Below, one piece after another: positions 46,663-56,197 of a stretch of DNA of 64,000 bases. Numbering within the stretch: the stretch's first letter is position 1; the number at the start of each line of letters is the position of its first letter. The notes below the pieces were generated by a model. That model was not told where the DNA came from. It saw only the letters and a list, made by a program, of their open reading frames with translations, and searched no databases. Both the position numbers and the translations under genes were made by a program. Source of the DNA: an uncultured Pelagimonas sp. (lineage in GTDB: Bacteria; Pseudomonadota; Alphaproteobacteria; Rhodobacterales; Rhodobacteraceae); contig NZ_CANMKO010000002.1 of the NCBI RefSeq assembly GCF_947498515.1, positions 248,001-312,000 of the forward strand. The letters are read 5' to 3'.

Positions 46663-47276
46663 GACGCCACCCGCTGCGCAAATTGCGCATCCGTCAAATG
46701 GTAGCGCGCCGAGATAAACTCTTCGGCCCGTTTGATCCAACCGCCTTTGCCGCCGGCCCGCGTCCGGGCATATTTTCGGCTGGCGGGGCGTCGATCCGCA
46801 ATGTTGAAATAGTAGTTGCGCCGTTCTATGCCATAGGCATCGGCAAGGTGATCGGGGGCCTTGGCATAGGCGCGTGCGCAGGCCGCAATGGTTTGCGGAC
46901 CAATCGCGCCATCAACGCTGACCTCTTCGCCCATCTGTCGCAACAAACGCTGCAAAATCTTCACCGCATTGCCGCCCGCATTCACATACATATCGAACAC
47001 GGTTTCATGCAAAGCCTGCGGAAGCTCAGCAATGCGTGGACGCAAGAAATAATGCTGCAAAAAGATTTCGACCGCTTTGTTGCGGCTCAACCGTTTCACA
47101 TCTTCGGCTGTGATTTGACCATCCTTGTCCATATCAAGGCCAAGGCGGCGCATTGTATGGATGGTCACCCCATATTTTGTCGCGCCACCCGGATCGTCGG
47201 GATCGTTCACATAGCCACCCTCGCGGGCCACGATTTGCTCGGCCATATGCCGAATGCCGTTTTGAATTGCCGCCAT
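46653..47276 (-). CDS. Endolysin, glycoside hydrolase 108 family (GTA-type)
   Basis: The 207-residue muramidase has the GH108 signature EGGYVNDPDDPGGATKYGVT with catalytic Glu, and a C-terminal peptidoglycan-binding-like 3 domain (MGEEVSVDGAIGPQTIAACA). An EF-hand-like DMDKDGQITAEDV loop lies at about residues 52-64. ATG 47276 follows AGGAGG. It is the first gene of the lysis pair. Expression would be expected only in GTA-producing cells under CtrA/GafA control; I could not identify their sites in the 82-bp upstream gap. Confidence 0.88.
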   Translation of the reverse strand: MAAIQNGIRHMAEQIVAREGGYVNDPDDPGGATKYGVTIHTMRRLGLDMDKDGQITAEDVKRLSRNKAVEIFLQHYFLRPRIAELPQALHETVFDMYVNAGGNAVKILQRLLRQMGEEVSVDGAIGPQTIAACARAYAKAPDHLADAYGIERRNYYFNIADRRPASRKYARTRAGGKGGWIKRAEEFISARYHLTDAQFAQRVASWG

Positions 47277-47358
47277 TTGTGCCTCCTGCTCGAAGCGGTT
47301 ATTGACGGCGTCAGGGTGCGCCCGGTTTGTTAACCAACCTTGAGAGGACCGTACGGTC

Positions 47359-47781
47359 ATGACGGCAGACGAGATAATCGCCCAATTGCAATTGGCCCCC
47401 CATCCCGAGGGCGGGCACTATCGCCAGACATGGATCGCCAATGCGGCCGACGGGGAACGCCCCGCCGGAACCTGCATCTATTTCTTGCTGAAATCAGGGG
47501 AAAGCAGCCATTGGCACCGCGTTGATGCGGTGGAAATCTGGCACTACTACGCCGGGGCCCCTTTGATCCTATCCATGGCCGACACCGATACCGGCCCCCG
47601 CAAGGATCACGTCTTGGGCCCCGATCTATTGGCCGGTCAAAACCCGCAACTCATTGTCCCCAAGGACCATTGGCAAGCCGCACGCACGACAGGCGATTGG
47701 ACCTTGGTCGGTTGCACAGTCAGCCCGGCGTTTCAATTCGCAGGCTTTGACCTCGCTCCACCGGGTTTTGACATAAAATAA
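47359..47781 (+). CDS. Cupin-fold protein (DUF985)
   Basis: The 140-residue single-domain cupin has PHPEGGHYRQTW, GTCIYFLLKSGESSHWHRVD (metal-binding His residues), AVEIWHYYAGAPL and GCTVSPAFQFAGFDLA. This is the DUF985/YML079-like cupin family, whose substrate is unknown. It is divergent from the lysis pair and followed by an AGGCC/GGCCT hairpin with CTTCTT. Confidence 0.88.
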   Translation: MTADEIIAQLQLAPHPEGGHYRQTWIANAADGERPAGTCIYFLLKSGESSHWHRVDAVEIWHYYAGAPLILSMADTDTGPRKDHVLGPDLLAGQNPQLIVPKDHWQAARTTGDWTLVGCTVSPAFQFAGFDLAPPGFDIK

Positions 47782-47805
47782 CCCAAGGCCAACAACCGGC
47801 CTCGG

Positions 47806-47883
47806 GTCTTCTTCGTTCCAAAAACATCCCGGGGAGTCTCGAGCTTGCCTCGAGACGGGGCAGCGCCCCGCCTCTCCCCCGAT
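47806..47883 (-). repeat. Dispersed terminator-like repeat, copy 2 (after pgi)
   Basis: Directly after the pgi stop on the minus strand: GGGGC-GCT-GCCCC, GTCTCGAG/CTCGAGAC stem, then CCCCGGGATGTTTTTGG and AACGAAGAAG. It has the same order as at 43532-43602. Compensating changes in the Xho-like stem (CTCGAG core extended by different flanks) keep the hairpin. Confidence 0.75.
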
Positions 47884-47886
47884 GCT

Positions 47887-49467
47887 TTACGCGCTATGGC
47901 GATGAACAAAGCTCAACAGCTGCACCGTTGATCCATCTTTGTCCTCAACCGGCGCGTCACCAGTAACCAAAGGCCCCAAAGCCGTGGCCAGCTCTTTGCC
48001 AAGCTCGACACCCCATTGGTCATAAGAGTTGATGCCCAAGATCACCCCTTCGACAAACACCCGGTGTTCGTATAGCGCTATGATTTTGCCCAAAGTTTCC
48101 GGGTCCAGCTTTTCGTAAATCAAAGTGGTCGACGGGCGGTTGCCGGGGAACACGCGGTGGCGCGCTTGGCGCTCAAGCTCATCCCCTTCAAATTTATCCG
48201 CGACTTTGGCACGGGCGTCTTCCAAGGACCGGCCGCGCATCAAAGCTTCGGATTGGGCCAAACAATTGGCAACCAACAGTTGATGATGATGTTTTAGATC
48301 ATCCTCATGCCCTTCGGCAGCCACCAAAAACTCGCAGGGCACAACAGCCGTCCCTTGGTGGATCAACTGATAAAACGCGTGTTGTCCATTGGTGCCGGGT
48401 TCCCCCCACACAACGGGCCCGGATTGCACCGGCAAGTCCGTGCCATCCATGGCGACGCCTTTGCCGTTGCTCTCCATTTCCAACTGTTGGAGATAGGCTG
48501 GAAGACGCATCAAACGGTTGTCATAGGGAAGGACGGCGCGACTGGCATAGCCCATGCCTTGATTGTGCCAAATCCCGACCAAAGCCAACAAAACCGGCAG
48601 GTTTTCGGACAGATTGGCCTGTTGGAAATGTCGATCCATGGCCTGACCACCGCGCAAAAACGCCCGGAACGCATCCCCGCCGATGGCAATCATCAGCGAC
48701 AGGCCAATCGGCCCCCACATCGAGTAGCGACCGCCAACCCAATCCTCAAACCCAAACACCCGTTCCGCCGGAATGCCAAAGGCCCCGGCCGCCGGAACAT
48801 TGGTGCTAAGCGCCACAAAGCGCCCGTCGGACGACACACCTTTGTCGGCAAGCCACGCCTTGGCAGTGCGTGCGTTTGTCATGGTCTCGATGGTGGTAAA
48901 GGTCTTGGACGCAACGATAAACAGCGTCGTTTCCGGGTCACACCTACGCAACGTATCGGCGATATCCGCCCCATCAACGTTGGAAACAAAATGACAACGC
49001 GGGCCATCGTGATATGGAGCCAGCGCCAGCACCCCCATCACCGGCCCAAGGTCGGAGCCGCCAATACCGATATTGACAACATCGGTGATCTCGCCTTTGC
49101 GAATGTCTTCCGCCAAGATCTCCATCCGGTCCAAGGTTGCCAAAACCTCGGGCATCACATCCGCCCCGTCCACCGAAACGGCACCACCATCAAGGTTACG
49201 CAACGCAGTGTGCAACACGGCCCGGCCTTCGGTTTCGTTGATCTTTTCGCCTGCAAACATCGCGTCGCGACGGGTTTCCACCTCTGACGCTTTGGCCAAG
49301 GCGATCAGCGTCTCCATCACCTCGCCATCGATCTGGGTTTTGGAGAAATCGAACAACATGCCCAAGGCCGTGGCGCTAAAGTTTGCCGCACGGCTTTGGT
49401 CTTGGAACAGGTCTTCGATACGCCGGTCTGCAACGCGTCCGGCGTGGTTCTTCAAATCAATCCACAT
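47887..49467 (-). CDS. pgi: Glucose-6-phosphate isomerase
   Basis: The 526-residue enzyme interconverts glucose-6-P and fructose-6-P. The signatures are [27 protein letters not shown] and GVELGKELA near the C-terminus. ATG 49467 ([10 protein letters not shown]) is preferred over 49497; its GGAG ribosome-binding site lies in the last pgl codons. It completes a zwf-pgl-pgi operon that feeds the Entner-Doudoroff/pentose phosphate routes. It ends at a dispersed terminator repeat. Confidence 0.96.
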   Translation of the reverse strand: MWIDLKNHAGRVADRRIEDLFQDQSRAANFSATALGMLFDFSKTQIDGEVMETLIALAKASEVETRRDAMFAGEKINETEGRAVLHTALRNLDGGAVSVDGADVMPEVLATLDRMEILAEDIRKGEITDVVNIGIGGSDLGPVMGVLALAPYHDGPRCHFVSNVDGADIADTLRRCDPETTLFIVASKTFTTIETMTNARTAKAWLADKGVSSDGRFVALSTNVPAAGAFGIPAERVFGFEDWVGGRYSMWGPIGLSLMIAIGGDAFRAFLRGGQAMDRHFQQANLSENLPVLLALVGIWHNQGMGYASRAVLPYDNRLMRLPAYLQQLEMESNGKGVAMDGTDLPVQSGPVVWGEPGTNGQHAFYQLIHQGTAVVPCEFLVAAEGHEDDLKHHHQLLVANCLAQSEALMRGRSLEDARAKVADKFEGDELERQARHRVFPGNRPSTTLIYEKLDPETLGKIIALYEHRVFVEGVILGINSYDQWGVELGKELATALGPLVTGDAPVEDKDGSTVQLLSFVHRHSA

Positions 49468-49471
49468 TCGC

Positions 49472-50149
49472 TTACTCCGCCCAATGAACCTTGGCACCGT
49501 TTAGAACGGCGTTAATCGGGGCCTCAAAAATTGATTTGCCCCTCGCATTCTCAAGAGCGGCACGTTTGGCCACCCCAAAGATCAACACATGTTTGCGCAG
49601 CGCGCCATCAAGAACCCGCGCCGACAATGTGATGCGGGGTTCGGGCGCACCGGGGGCACGCATCGGCACAAGAATTGGCGAGCCAGGAAGCAGCGCCTCT
49701 TCGAGTCGGTCCGCTTCTGGAAACAGCGACGCGGTATGCATGTCTTCACCCATGCCCAACAAAACCACCGCCAAGGGCAGCTCGGGCGCGATGATGCTTT
49801 CGAGTTCGGGAAGCACCTCTTCGGGGGTCGGTTTGGGGGCATACATCGGTAGAAGCCGGGCTTTTTCAGCACGGTTCACCAACAAACGTTGCCGCAAAAG
49901 CCGGGTATTGGACCGTTCGTGATCTTCGGGGACCCAACGCTCGTCACTTAGCAAAACGTCGACGCGGCTCCAATCAAGGTCCGATCCGCACAGGTCGTCA
50001 AAAACCGGCCCAGGTGATGTTCCCCCCGGCACGGCCATTGCGACGCGATCTTCGTGATGCAGCGCTTCTTCCAAATCGTCAGACAGCTGGTTGGCCAAAT
50101 CAATAGCCAGCATATCGCGATCTGGGTATTCGATGAATTCGTAGCTCAC
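49472..50149 (-). CDS. pgl: 6-phosphogluconolactonase
   Basis: The 225-residue enzyme hydrolyses 6-phosphogluconolactone. [35 protein letters not shown] and [18 protein letters not shown] are diagnostic. I chose GTG 50149 ([10 protein letters not shown]), eight bases after a GGGAG, because the frame upstream (MAGDQS) simply reads through duplicated zwf 3-prime sequence. It lies 91 bp after zwf, separated by a duplication (see the 33-bp repeat). Confidence 0.94.
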   Translation of the reverse strand: MSYEFIEYPDRDMLAIDLANQLSDDLEEALHHEDRVAMAVPGGTSPGPVFDDLCGSDLDWSRVDVLLSDERWVPEDHERSNTRLLRQRLLVNRAEKARLLPMYAPKPTPEEVLPELESIIAPELPLAVVLLGMGEDMHTASLFPEADRLEEALLPGSPILVPMRAPGAPEPRITLSARVLDGALRKHVLIFGVAKRAALENARGKSIFEAPINAVLNGAKVHWAE

Positions 50150-50178
50150 GCTTTGATCTCCCGCCACTTGCGCCCGTC
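50146..50178. repeat. 33-bp direct repeat, copy at pgl start
   Basis: Identical to 50241-50273, the 3-prime end of zwf. This copy carries the ribosome-binding site and GTG start of pgl. The 62 bp between the two copies contain a GCGGGGGAACCCGC-like hairpin. Confidence 0.95.
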
Positions 50179-50240
50179 TCCCGCGGGTTCCCCCGCGTGC
50201 GGCAACATATTCTTCCTAGCAAAACGCAAAATGCCCTGCA

Positions 50241-50273
50241 TCACGCTTTGATCTCCCGCCACTTGCGCCCGTC
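50241..50273. repeat. 33-bp direct repeat, copy at zwf end
   Basis: This is the coding end and stop codon of zwf (residues KWREIKA). It is identical over 33 bp to 50146-50178. On the minus strand it contains GTGA, so pgl would once have started inside the zwf stop. Confidence 0.95.
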
Positions 50274-51695
50274 ACGATGCATCAGCATCAGCGCATCTTC
50301 CGGCCCCGAGGACCCGGCATCATAGGGTTTAGGCACTTCGCCGCGACGGTTCCAGCCTTCAATGATCGGATCGGTCCAAGCCCAAGCCGCCTCGACCTCA
50401 TCGCCGCGCATAAACAGGGTTTGGTTGCCACGGATCACATCCATGATCAGGCGCTCATAGGCGTCTGGCACGTCTTCCGCGTCATCGCCCAAGGCTTCTG
50501 CGAAACTCATATCCAACGGCACATCCAAAAGCCGCATCCCACCGGGTCCCGGCTCTTTGATGGTTACGTCTAGGGTCATGCCTTCATCCGGTTGTAGGCG
50601 AATGGCCAAGACATTGCTATGACGCCCGGCCTCTTCGCCAAAAATCGAATGCGGCGCGTCTTTGAACACCACAGCGATCTCAGACCCACGACCGCGCAGC
50701 TTTTTACCGGTACGCAGATAAAATGGCGTGCCCGCCCATCGCCAGTTGGAGATATGGCATTTCAGCGCCACAAAGCTTTCGGTTTTGGAGCGGGGATCGC
50801 CGACATGGGCACGATAGCCCGGCTGATGTTCATCCGCCGAATACTGTCCGCGGGCAATGTGGTGATAGTCAACCGGGTCTAGCGCACGGATAACTTTGAG
50901 CTTTTCGTCACGCACCGAATCCGGTTCAAACCGGGCGGGTGGTTCCATTGCGATCAGGCACAACAGCTGCATCAGGTGGTTTTGCACCATGTCCCGCATC
51001 GCGCCAGATTTGTCATAGTAGCCACCACGACCGCCCACATCGACGGTTTCGGCCACGGTGATTTGAATATGATCGACGTATTGCGCATTCCAGAGCGGCT
51101 CAAACAACATATTGCCAAAGCGCACCGCCATCAGGTTCTGCACCGTTTCTTTACCAAGATAATGGTCGATCCGGTAAATTTGATGCTCGTCAAAATGCTG
51201 AGCCAGCGTTTTGTTCAACGCCCGCGCGGTTTCCAGATCGTGACCAAAGGGTTTTTCGACCACAACCCGGCTGTCATCATCCGCAAGGCCAAATCCACGC
51301 AACCGTTCGGCCAAGGCACCAAACAAGCTAGGCCCAACCGAAAAATAGAATGCCTTGGTGACGCCATCGCGCAACCGCTCCTTGAGCTCAAGCCAACCAT
51401 CGTCGCCCATCGCGTCGACGCGCACATAGAAGATTCGGTCTAAGAATTTCTCAAGCGTACCATCCTCGCAATGGCGCCCTCCGCCAAATTCGCGGATCGC
51501 ATCGCCGACGATTTGACGAAATCCATCGTCGCCATCGTCCGAGCGCGCAGCCCCAATAATCTGGGCGTCTTCGGGGATTTGGCCGGAACAATACCGCCGA
51601 AACAGCCCCGGAAGGATCTTTCGACGAGCCAGATCGCCGGTGCCTCCAAATATGACAAGGTCAAAATTCTCGACCGGAATGACGCGTGATACCAT
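50241..51695 (-). CDS. zwf: Glucose-6-phosphate dehydrogenase
   Basis: The 484-residue enzyme oxidises glucose-6-P with NADP. The nucleotide-binding FGGTGDLARRK and the active-site RIDHYLGKETVQN are present. ATG 51695 follows GAGAGG; an upstream ATG at 51740 is less likely. It is the first gene of zwf-pgl-pgi. Confidence 0.96.
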   Translation of the reverse strand: MVSRVIPVENFDLVIFGGTGDLARRKILPGLFRRYCSGQIPEDAQIIGAARSDDGDDGFRQIVGDAIREFGGGRHCEDGTLEKFLDRIFYVRVDAMGDDGWLELKERLRDGVTKAFYFSVGPSLFGALAERLRGFGLADDDSRVVVEKPFGHDLETARALNKTLAQHFDEHQIYRIDHYLGKETVQNLMAVRFGNMLFEPLWNAQYVDHIQITVAETVDVGGRGGYYDKSGAMRDMVQNHLMQLLCLIAMEPPARFEPDSVRDEKLKVIRALDPVDYHHIARGQYSADEHQPGYRAHVGDPRSKTESFVALKCHISNWRWAGTPFYLRTGKKLRGRGSEIAVVFKDAPHSIFGEEAGRHSNVLAIRLQPDEGMTLDVTIKEPGPGGMRLLDVPLDMSFAEALGDDAEDVPDAYERLIMDVIRGNQTLFMRGDEVEAAWAWTDPIIEGWNRRGEVPKPYDAGSSGPEDALMLMHRDGRKWREIKA

Positions 51696-51876
51696 GGCTT
51701 GGCCTCTCTTTGGGTCGTTAGCGCTAACGGGTTCATTCACCGGGGCGTTTAACTGATCTTTTCACCGGAGTCTAACATCCAATTGATCCATCACAATGGC
51801 GTCAGTGAAATCTTCATGCTCTGGTCACATCTTGGCAGAGGCCATAAGTGTGTTTCAAACCGCGCATAGGACGACC

Positions 51877-52824
51877 ATGAAAGACAATGTTGACGCCAAA
51901 CTGGGCAAATTCGAACACCCCGGCATCACTGCCAAGGGGGACAAGCGCGCACGTGTTGCCCTAAGTGATCCTCAGACGCTTTGGTTCAATACGGGAACGT
52001 TGTGCAACATCACCTGTGCAAATTGCTACATCGAAAGCTCACCGGAAAACGATCGGCTGGTTTACATCACCGCCGATGAGGTGACCAACTACTTGGATCA
52101 ATTGGACGAGCGTAAATGGCAAGTGCGCGAAATCGCCTTTACCGGTGGTGAGCCCTTTATGAATCCGCAGATGATCGACATGGCGCGCGTGTCTTTGGAA
52201 CGCGGGTATGAGGTGCTGATCCTCACCAATGCGATGCTGCCGATGATGCGGCGGCGCGTCAAAGACGGGCTAGAGGCATTGAATGCTGACTTCCCCGGCA
52301 AATTGACCCTGCGTATTTCGGTTGATCACCACAGCGCCGAATTTCATGACGAAGAACGCGGCAAAGGCACCTTTGAGAAAACCTTGACGGGGATGCGTTG
52401 GCTTCGCGATGCCGGCATCCCAATGGCCGTTGCTGGGCGGACCATGTGGAACGAAAGCGACGTAGATTCGCGCTCCGGGTATGCCGCCCTATTTGCCCAA
52501 GAAGGGTTTGACATTGATGCCATGAATCCGGGCACGACTGTGTTGTTCCCCGAGATGGATGAAACCGTGGATGTGCCCGAAATCACGACGGAGTGTTGGG
52601 GAATACTGAACAAATCCCCCGACAGCGTCATGTGTGCGTCTTCGCGCATGGTGGTCAAACGCAAAGGGGCTCAAAAGCCAACGGTATTGGCCTGTACATT
52701 GTTGCCCTATGATCCGCAGTTTGAAATGGGACACACATTGAAAGACGCGGAAAGCGCCGTGCCCTTGAACCATCCACATTGTGCCAAGTTCTGTGTGCTG
52801 GGTGGGGCCAGCTGTTCAGCCTAG
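51877..52824 (+). CDS. Radical SAM protein with C-terminal Cys cluster
   Basis: The 315-residue protein has CxxxCxxC at C43, C47, C50 (TLCNITCANC), the FTGGEPFMN motif and the RISVDHH strand of the radical SAM barrel. Three C-terminal Cys residues (CAKFCVLGGASC) plus CASS and ACTL suggest an auxiliary cluster as in SPASM-like proteins. ATG 51877 gives a canonical start. No precursor peptide gene is obvious next to it. The substrate is unknown. Confidence 0.85.
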   Translation: MKDNVDAKLGKFEHPGITAKGDKRARVALSDPQTLWFNTGTLCNITCANCYIESSPENDRLVYITADEVTNYLDQLDERKWQVREIAFTGGEPFMNPQMIDMARVSLERGYEVLILTNAMLPMMRRRVKDGLEALNADFPGKLTLRISVDHHSAEFHDEERGKGTFEKTLTGMRWLRDAGIPMAVAGRTMWNESDVDSRSGYAALFAQEGFDIDAMNPGTTVLFPEMDETVDVPEITTECWGILNKSPDSVMCASSRMVVKRKGAQKPTVLACTLLPYDPQFEMGHTLKDAESAVPLNHPHCAKFCVLGGASCSA

Positions 52825-52837
52825 GCTAAGCGCTGGT

Positions 52838-53002
52838 CTAGACCCAAAGCATCCAGAAGATCAGCCAACCGATCGCTGCCAAAAACGGAACAAACCAGAT
52901 CCTGTTCAAATAGCTTGTTGGTTTGAAGCAATAGCTGCAAGTACCAGCGCCAAACCGATTTCTATGATTGCAGCTTTTACACGTAATAAGTCTTGTTTTC
53001 AT
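52838..53002 (-). CDS. 54-residue zinc-ribbon membrane microprotein
   Basis: The 54-residue frame starts at ATG 53002 and ends TAG 52838-52840. It encodes two CxxC knuckles (TCKSCNHRNRF and TCSYCFKPTS, residues 8-11 and 22-25) followed by one membrane helix (IWFVPFLAAIGWLIFWMLWV) ending at the C-terminus. The cytoplasmic zinc ribbon plus tail anchor is a coherent design. A TATAAT lies 8 bp before the ATG on the minus strand. It is convergent with the radical SAM gene (13 bp gap). Role unknown. Confidence 0.7.
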   Translation of the reverse strand: MKTRLITCKSCNHRNRFGAGTCSYCFKPTSYLNRIWFVPFLAAIGWLIFWMLWV

Positions 53003-53222
53003 AGGCTCAGATTATACAAAAAAATCTGTGAGAAAAGCTCCTAAAACCAAGCGGTATAAGGGAAATTTCGCCTTCACCTCCCCTTTTTAGCGTCCCCGTT
53101 AGGCTTGTTGCACGGGCAAGTTGTAGAATCACATCCGTCTTTATTTCCAAGGTCGGCCCCCATGCGCTTGATCCTGTTCCCTTCGCATGTCACCACTTGC
53201 GCACACCTAAAGGAGATGCCGA
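53003..53222. other. Spacer between microprotein and nucleoside hydrolase
   Basis: This region carries the divergent promoters. TATAAT (minus strand, 53011-53016) is a likely -10 for the microprotein. An AAAGGAGAT site at 53209-53217 serves the nucleoside hydrolase. I saw no further ORF. Confidence 0.45.
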
Positions 53223-54173
53223 ATGGCCGCGACGACAGCGAAGAACATCATCATTGATACGGACCCCGGACAGGATGATGCCGTCGCCATTCTTCTGGCT
53301 CTGGGATCTCCCCAAGAGTTATCGATCTTGGGCATCACAACAGTGGCCGGGAATGTCCCGCTTGAGCTTACAACGCGCAATGCCCGCATGGTTTGCGAAC
53401 TGGCCGGGCGGCCCGATGTCGCGATCTACGCGGGCTGTGATCGCCCCTTGGCTCATACTTTGGTGACGGCCGAACATGTGCACGGCAAGACAGGCCTCGA
53501 TGGCCCCACTCTGCCCGAGCCAACCATGCCGGTTCAGGACAAACACGCCGTTGACTTCATCATTGAGACGCTGCGTGCGGAACCCGCCGGAACTGTCACG
53601 CTTTGCCCGCTTGGCCCTTTGACCAATATCGCCACGGCGCTACAACGCGCCCCAGATATTGCGGATAGGATTGAAGAAATCGTATTGATGGGTGGGGCCT
53701 ATTTCGAGGTCGGCAACATCACCCCCGCAGCTGAATTTAACATCTATGTTGATCCCGAAGCCGCCGAGATCGTGTTTAAATGCGGTGCACCCATCACGGT
53801 GATGCCGTTGGATGTGACGCACAAAGCCCTTGTGACCAAACCGCGCAATGATGCCTTCCGCGCCCTTGATACCCCCGTCGGGATCGCAACGGCGCAGATG
53901 ACCGATTTCTTTGAGCGGTTTGACAAGGAAAAATACGGCTCGGCCGGGGCTCCGTTGCATGACCCTTGCGTCACGGCCTACCTGATCAATCCCGACCTAT
54001 TTTCGGGCCGTCATATCAATGTCGAGATCGAAACCCAGTCAAAATTGACCCGCGGCATGACAGTTGCCGATTGGTGGAACGTTACGGACCGCGCGCCCAA
54101 TGCCACGTTTATGGGCGATGTCGATTCTGACGGTTTCTTTGCGCTGATCACCGAAAGGTTGGCCCGCCTATGA
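53223..54173 (+). CDS. Inosine-uridine preferring nucleoside hydrolase
   Basis: The 316-residue enzyme cleaves ribonucleosides to base and ribose. The calcium-binding N-terminal DTDPGQDDAVAILLAL, the VHGKTGLDG motif, GNITPAAEFNIYVDPEAAEIV and the C-terminal HDPCVTAYLI are standard for the IunH family. An AAAGGAG precedes the start. It overlaps the acetyltransferase gene by 4 bp. Confidence 0.94.
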   Translation: MAATTAKNIIIDTDPGQDDAVAILLALGSPQELSILGITTVAGNVPLELTTRNARMVCELAGRPDVAIYAGCDRPLAHTLVTAEHVHGKTGLDGPTLPEPTMPVQDKHAVDFIIETLRAEPAGTVTLCPLGPLTNIATALQRAPDIADRIEEIVLMGGAYFEVGNITPAAEFNIYVDPEAAEIVFKCGAPITVMPLDVTHKALVTKPRNDAFRALDTPVGIATAQMTDFFERFDKEKYGSAGAPLHDPCVTAYLINPDLFSGRHINVEIETQSKLTRGMTVADWWNVTDRAPNATFMGDVDSDGFFALITERLARL

Positions 54174-54616
54174 AATCTCTTCAGCTTGCAACAGAAGACG
54201 ATGCGCCCAAGCTTTTGCCATTGATTGCCGCCTTTCATACGGAAATGGGGTTTGAAACCAACCAAGAACAGCAAACCGCCGCGGTTGCCCCTTTGTTATC
54301 AGGCTCGCCTCACGGCGCGATCTGGATGATTGGCCCCCGCAAAGCCCCGGTAGGCTATATCGCCATCACCTTTGGCTGGTCGCTGGAATTTGGCGGTATG
54401 GATGCCTTTGTCGATGAACTGTACATCCGCCCAGCTGTGCGCAAACGCGGCATGGGTAGCGAGGCGCTAAGTGGTCTCGCCAAGGCATTGGGAGACGGTG
54501 GCGTGCGGGCATTGCATTTAGAAGTTGACCGCGACGACGAAAACACACAGCGGTTTTACACCCGCGCCCGTTTTGCCAGACGCGACAAATATGTGTTGAT
54601 GAGCAAAGAGCTTTGA
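54170..54616 (+). CDS. GNAT-family N-acetyltransferase
   Basis: The 148-residue protein has the acetyl-CoA-binding motif A (DELYIRPAVRKRGMGSEALS) and a C-terminal HLEVDRDDENTQRFYTRARF. The substrate is unknown. Its start overlaps the nucleoside hydrolase stop (ATGA), so the two are cotranslated. Confidence 0.88.
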   Translation: MKSLQLATEDDAPKLLPLIAAFHTEMGFETNQEQQTAAVAPLLSGSPHGAIWMIGPRKAPVGYIAITFGWSLEFGGMDAFVDELYIRPAVRKRGMGSEALSGLAKALGDGGVRALHLEVDRDDENTQRFYTRARFARRDKYVLMSKEL

Positions 54617-54674
54617 TTGGTCTTTCTGGTGGTTGGCCCCTGACAAAGGCACATCCCTGCCCTATCTATTGGCC

Positions 54675-56105
54675 ATGACCACACCCATGACCTTGCACAT
54701 CCCTTTTGACAATTCCTATGCGCGGCTGCCGGACCCGTTCCACAGCCATCAGCCACCTACCCCGGTTCAAGCGCCAAGTCTGATTGCCTTCAATCACGAC
54801 TTAGCGGCGGAATTGGGGATCACGGGCACCGATGATCCCCAACTGGCATCCTACTTTGCTGGGAATATGCTTCCCCAAGGGGCCGAGCCGATTGCCCAGC
54901 TTTATGCAGGGCACCAGTTCGGACAATACAATCCGCAGCTTGGCGATGGGCGCGCAATCTTGTTGGGCGAAGTTGTCAATCCAAACGGCCTGCGCCGCGA
55001 CATTCAACTCAAAGGGTCGGGCCAAACCCCCTATAGCCGCCGTGGTGACGGGCGCGCTTGGCTTGGTCCAGTTTTGCGCGAATATGTGGTATCTGAAGCT
55101 ATGCATGCGCTTGGCGTGCCCACGACACGTGCGCTTGCCGCAACGCGCACCGGGCAGGACGTCATTCGTGACCGCCCGCTTCCCGGAGCCGTGCTAACCC
55201 GCGTCGCCCAAAGCCATATCCGCGTCGGCACCTTTCAGGTGTTCGCCGCCCGTGGCGAGACGGACGCGCTCAAAACCCTATTTGAATACACCGTCGATCG
55301 TCATTACCCACAGGCCCAAGACCCCAGTGACCTCTTGCAAATGGTCATGGATCGACAGGCCGCTTTGATCCCTCATTGGATGTCTTTTGGTTTTATCCAT
55401 GGGGTGATGAACACCGACAATTGCACCCTGTCTGGTGAAACCATCGACTATGGTCCTTGCGCCTTTCTTGATGGGTTTGACGCGCATGGGGTATTTTCCT
55501 CGATCGATCGACGCGGGCGCTATGCCTATAGCGCGCAAGCCGATATTATCGCGTGGAACATGGCGCAACTGGCAACGTCTATTATTCCGCTTATGCCTGA
55601 CCAAGACAGGGCAGTTGATCAGTTCACCAAGCAAATCAATGCGATGCCCGAGTTGATCCGGGCCAATTGGCTCTCCCGATTTGCTGCAAAGATCGGCATT
55701 GCCTCCCCTGCTCCCGACGACGAAACACTGATTACCGACCTGTTGATCTTGATGCACAAAGATCAGGCCGATTTCACCAATACCTTCCGTGCCTTGGTCA
55801 ATGACACCGGCCGCGACCAATTCGTGGATCGCGCTGCATTCGATAGTTGGCGCGCCCGCTGGCAGTCACGGATCGAGAGGGAAACAGCCCCTGATACGAT
55901 CATGAAACAAGCCAACCCGGCCTTTATTCCGCGCAATCACCGGATCGAACAAATGATCGACGCGGCCGTGGCCGGCGATGATGATCTGTTCCACCGCTTA
56001 AACCGCGTTCTTGCGAATCCGTTTGACGATCAACCGGATGAAAGTGACCTTGCTGCCCCCCCACAGCCGTCCGAGGTGGTCAAAGCAACGTTTTGCGGGA
56101 CCTAA
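54675..56105 (+). CDS. selO: Protein adenylyltransferase SelO-like (YdiU/UPF0061)
   Basis: The 476-residue pseudokinase-fold enzyme transfers AMP to proteins in characterised homologues. Family motifs: AQLYAGHQFGQYNPQLGDGR, IQLKGSGQTPYSRRGDGRAW, VLTRVAQSHIRVGTFQ, GVMNTDNC. ATG 54675 or 54687 is the likely start. The usual C-terminal CSS ending of SelO is not present; the protein ends VKATFCGT, with one Cys. It is a separate unit 58 bp after the acetyltransferase. Confidence 0.92.
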   Translation: MTTPMTLHIPFDNSYARLPDPFHSHQPPTPVQAPSLIAFNHDLAAELGITGTDDPQLASYFAGNMLPQGAEPIAQLYAGHQFGQYNPQLGDGRAILLGEVVNPNGLRRDIQLKGSGQTPYSRRGDGRAWLGPVLREYVVSEAMHALGVPTTRALAATRTGQDVIRDRPLPGAVLTRVAQSHIRVGTFQVFAARGETDALKTLFEYTVDRHYPQAQDPSDLLQMVMDRQAALIPHWMSFGFIHGVMNTDNCTLSGETIDYGPCAFLDGFDAHGVFSSIDRRGRYAYSAQADIIAWNMAQLATSIIPLMPDQDRAVDQFTKQINAMPELIRANWLSRFAAKIGIASPAPDDETLITDLLILMHKDQADFTNTFRALVNDTGRDQFVDRAAFDSWRARWQSRIERETAPDTIMKQANPAFIPRNHRIEQMIDAAVAGDDDLFHRLNRVLANPFDDQPDESDLAAPPQPSEVVKATFCGT

Positions 56106-56197
56106 GTCATATCCGCGCATTGGCGGTTTTTCCCCCTACCCATTTGCGCCCAAGCTGTCACTCTGGTTCCAAATTATAAAACCGAGAGGATTGAACA

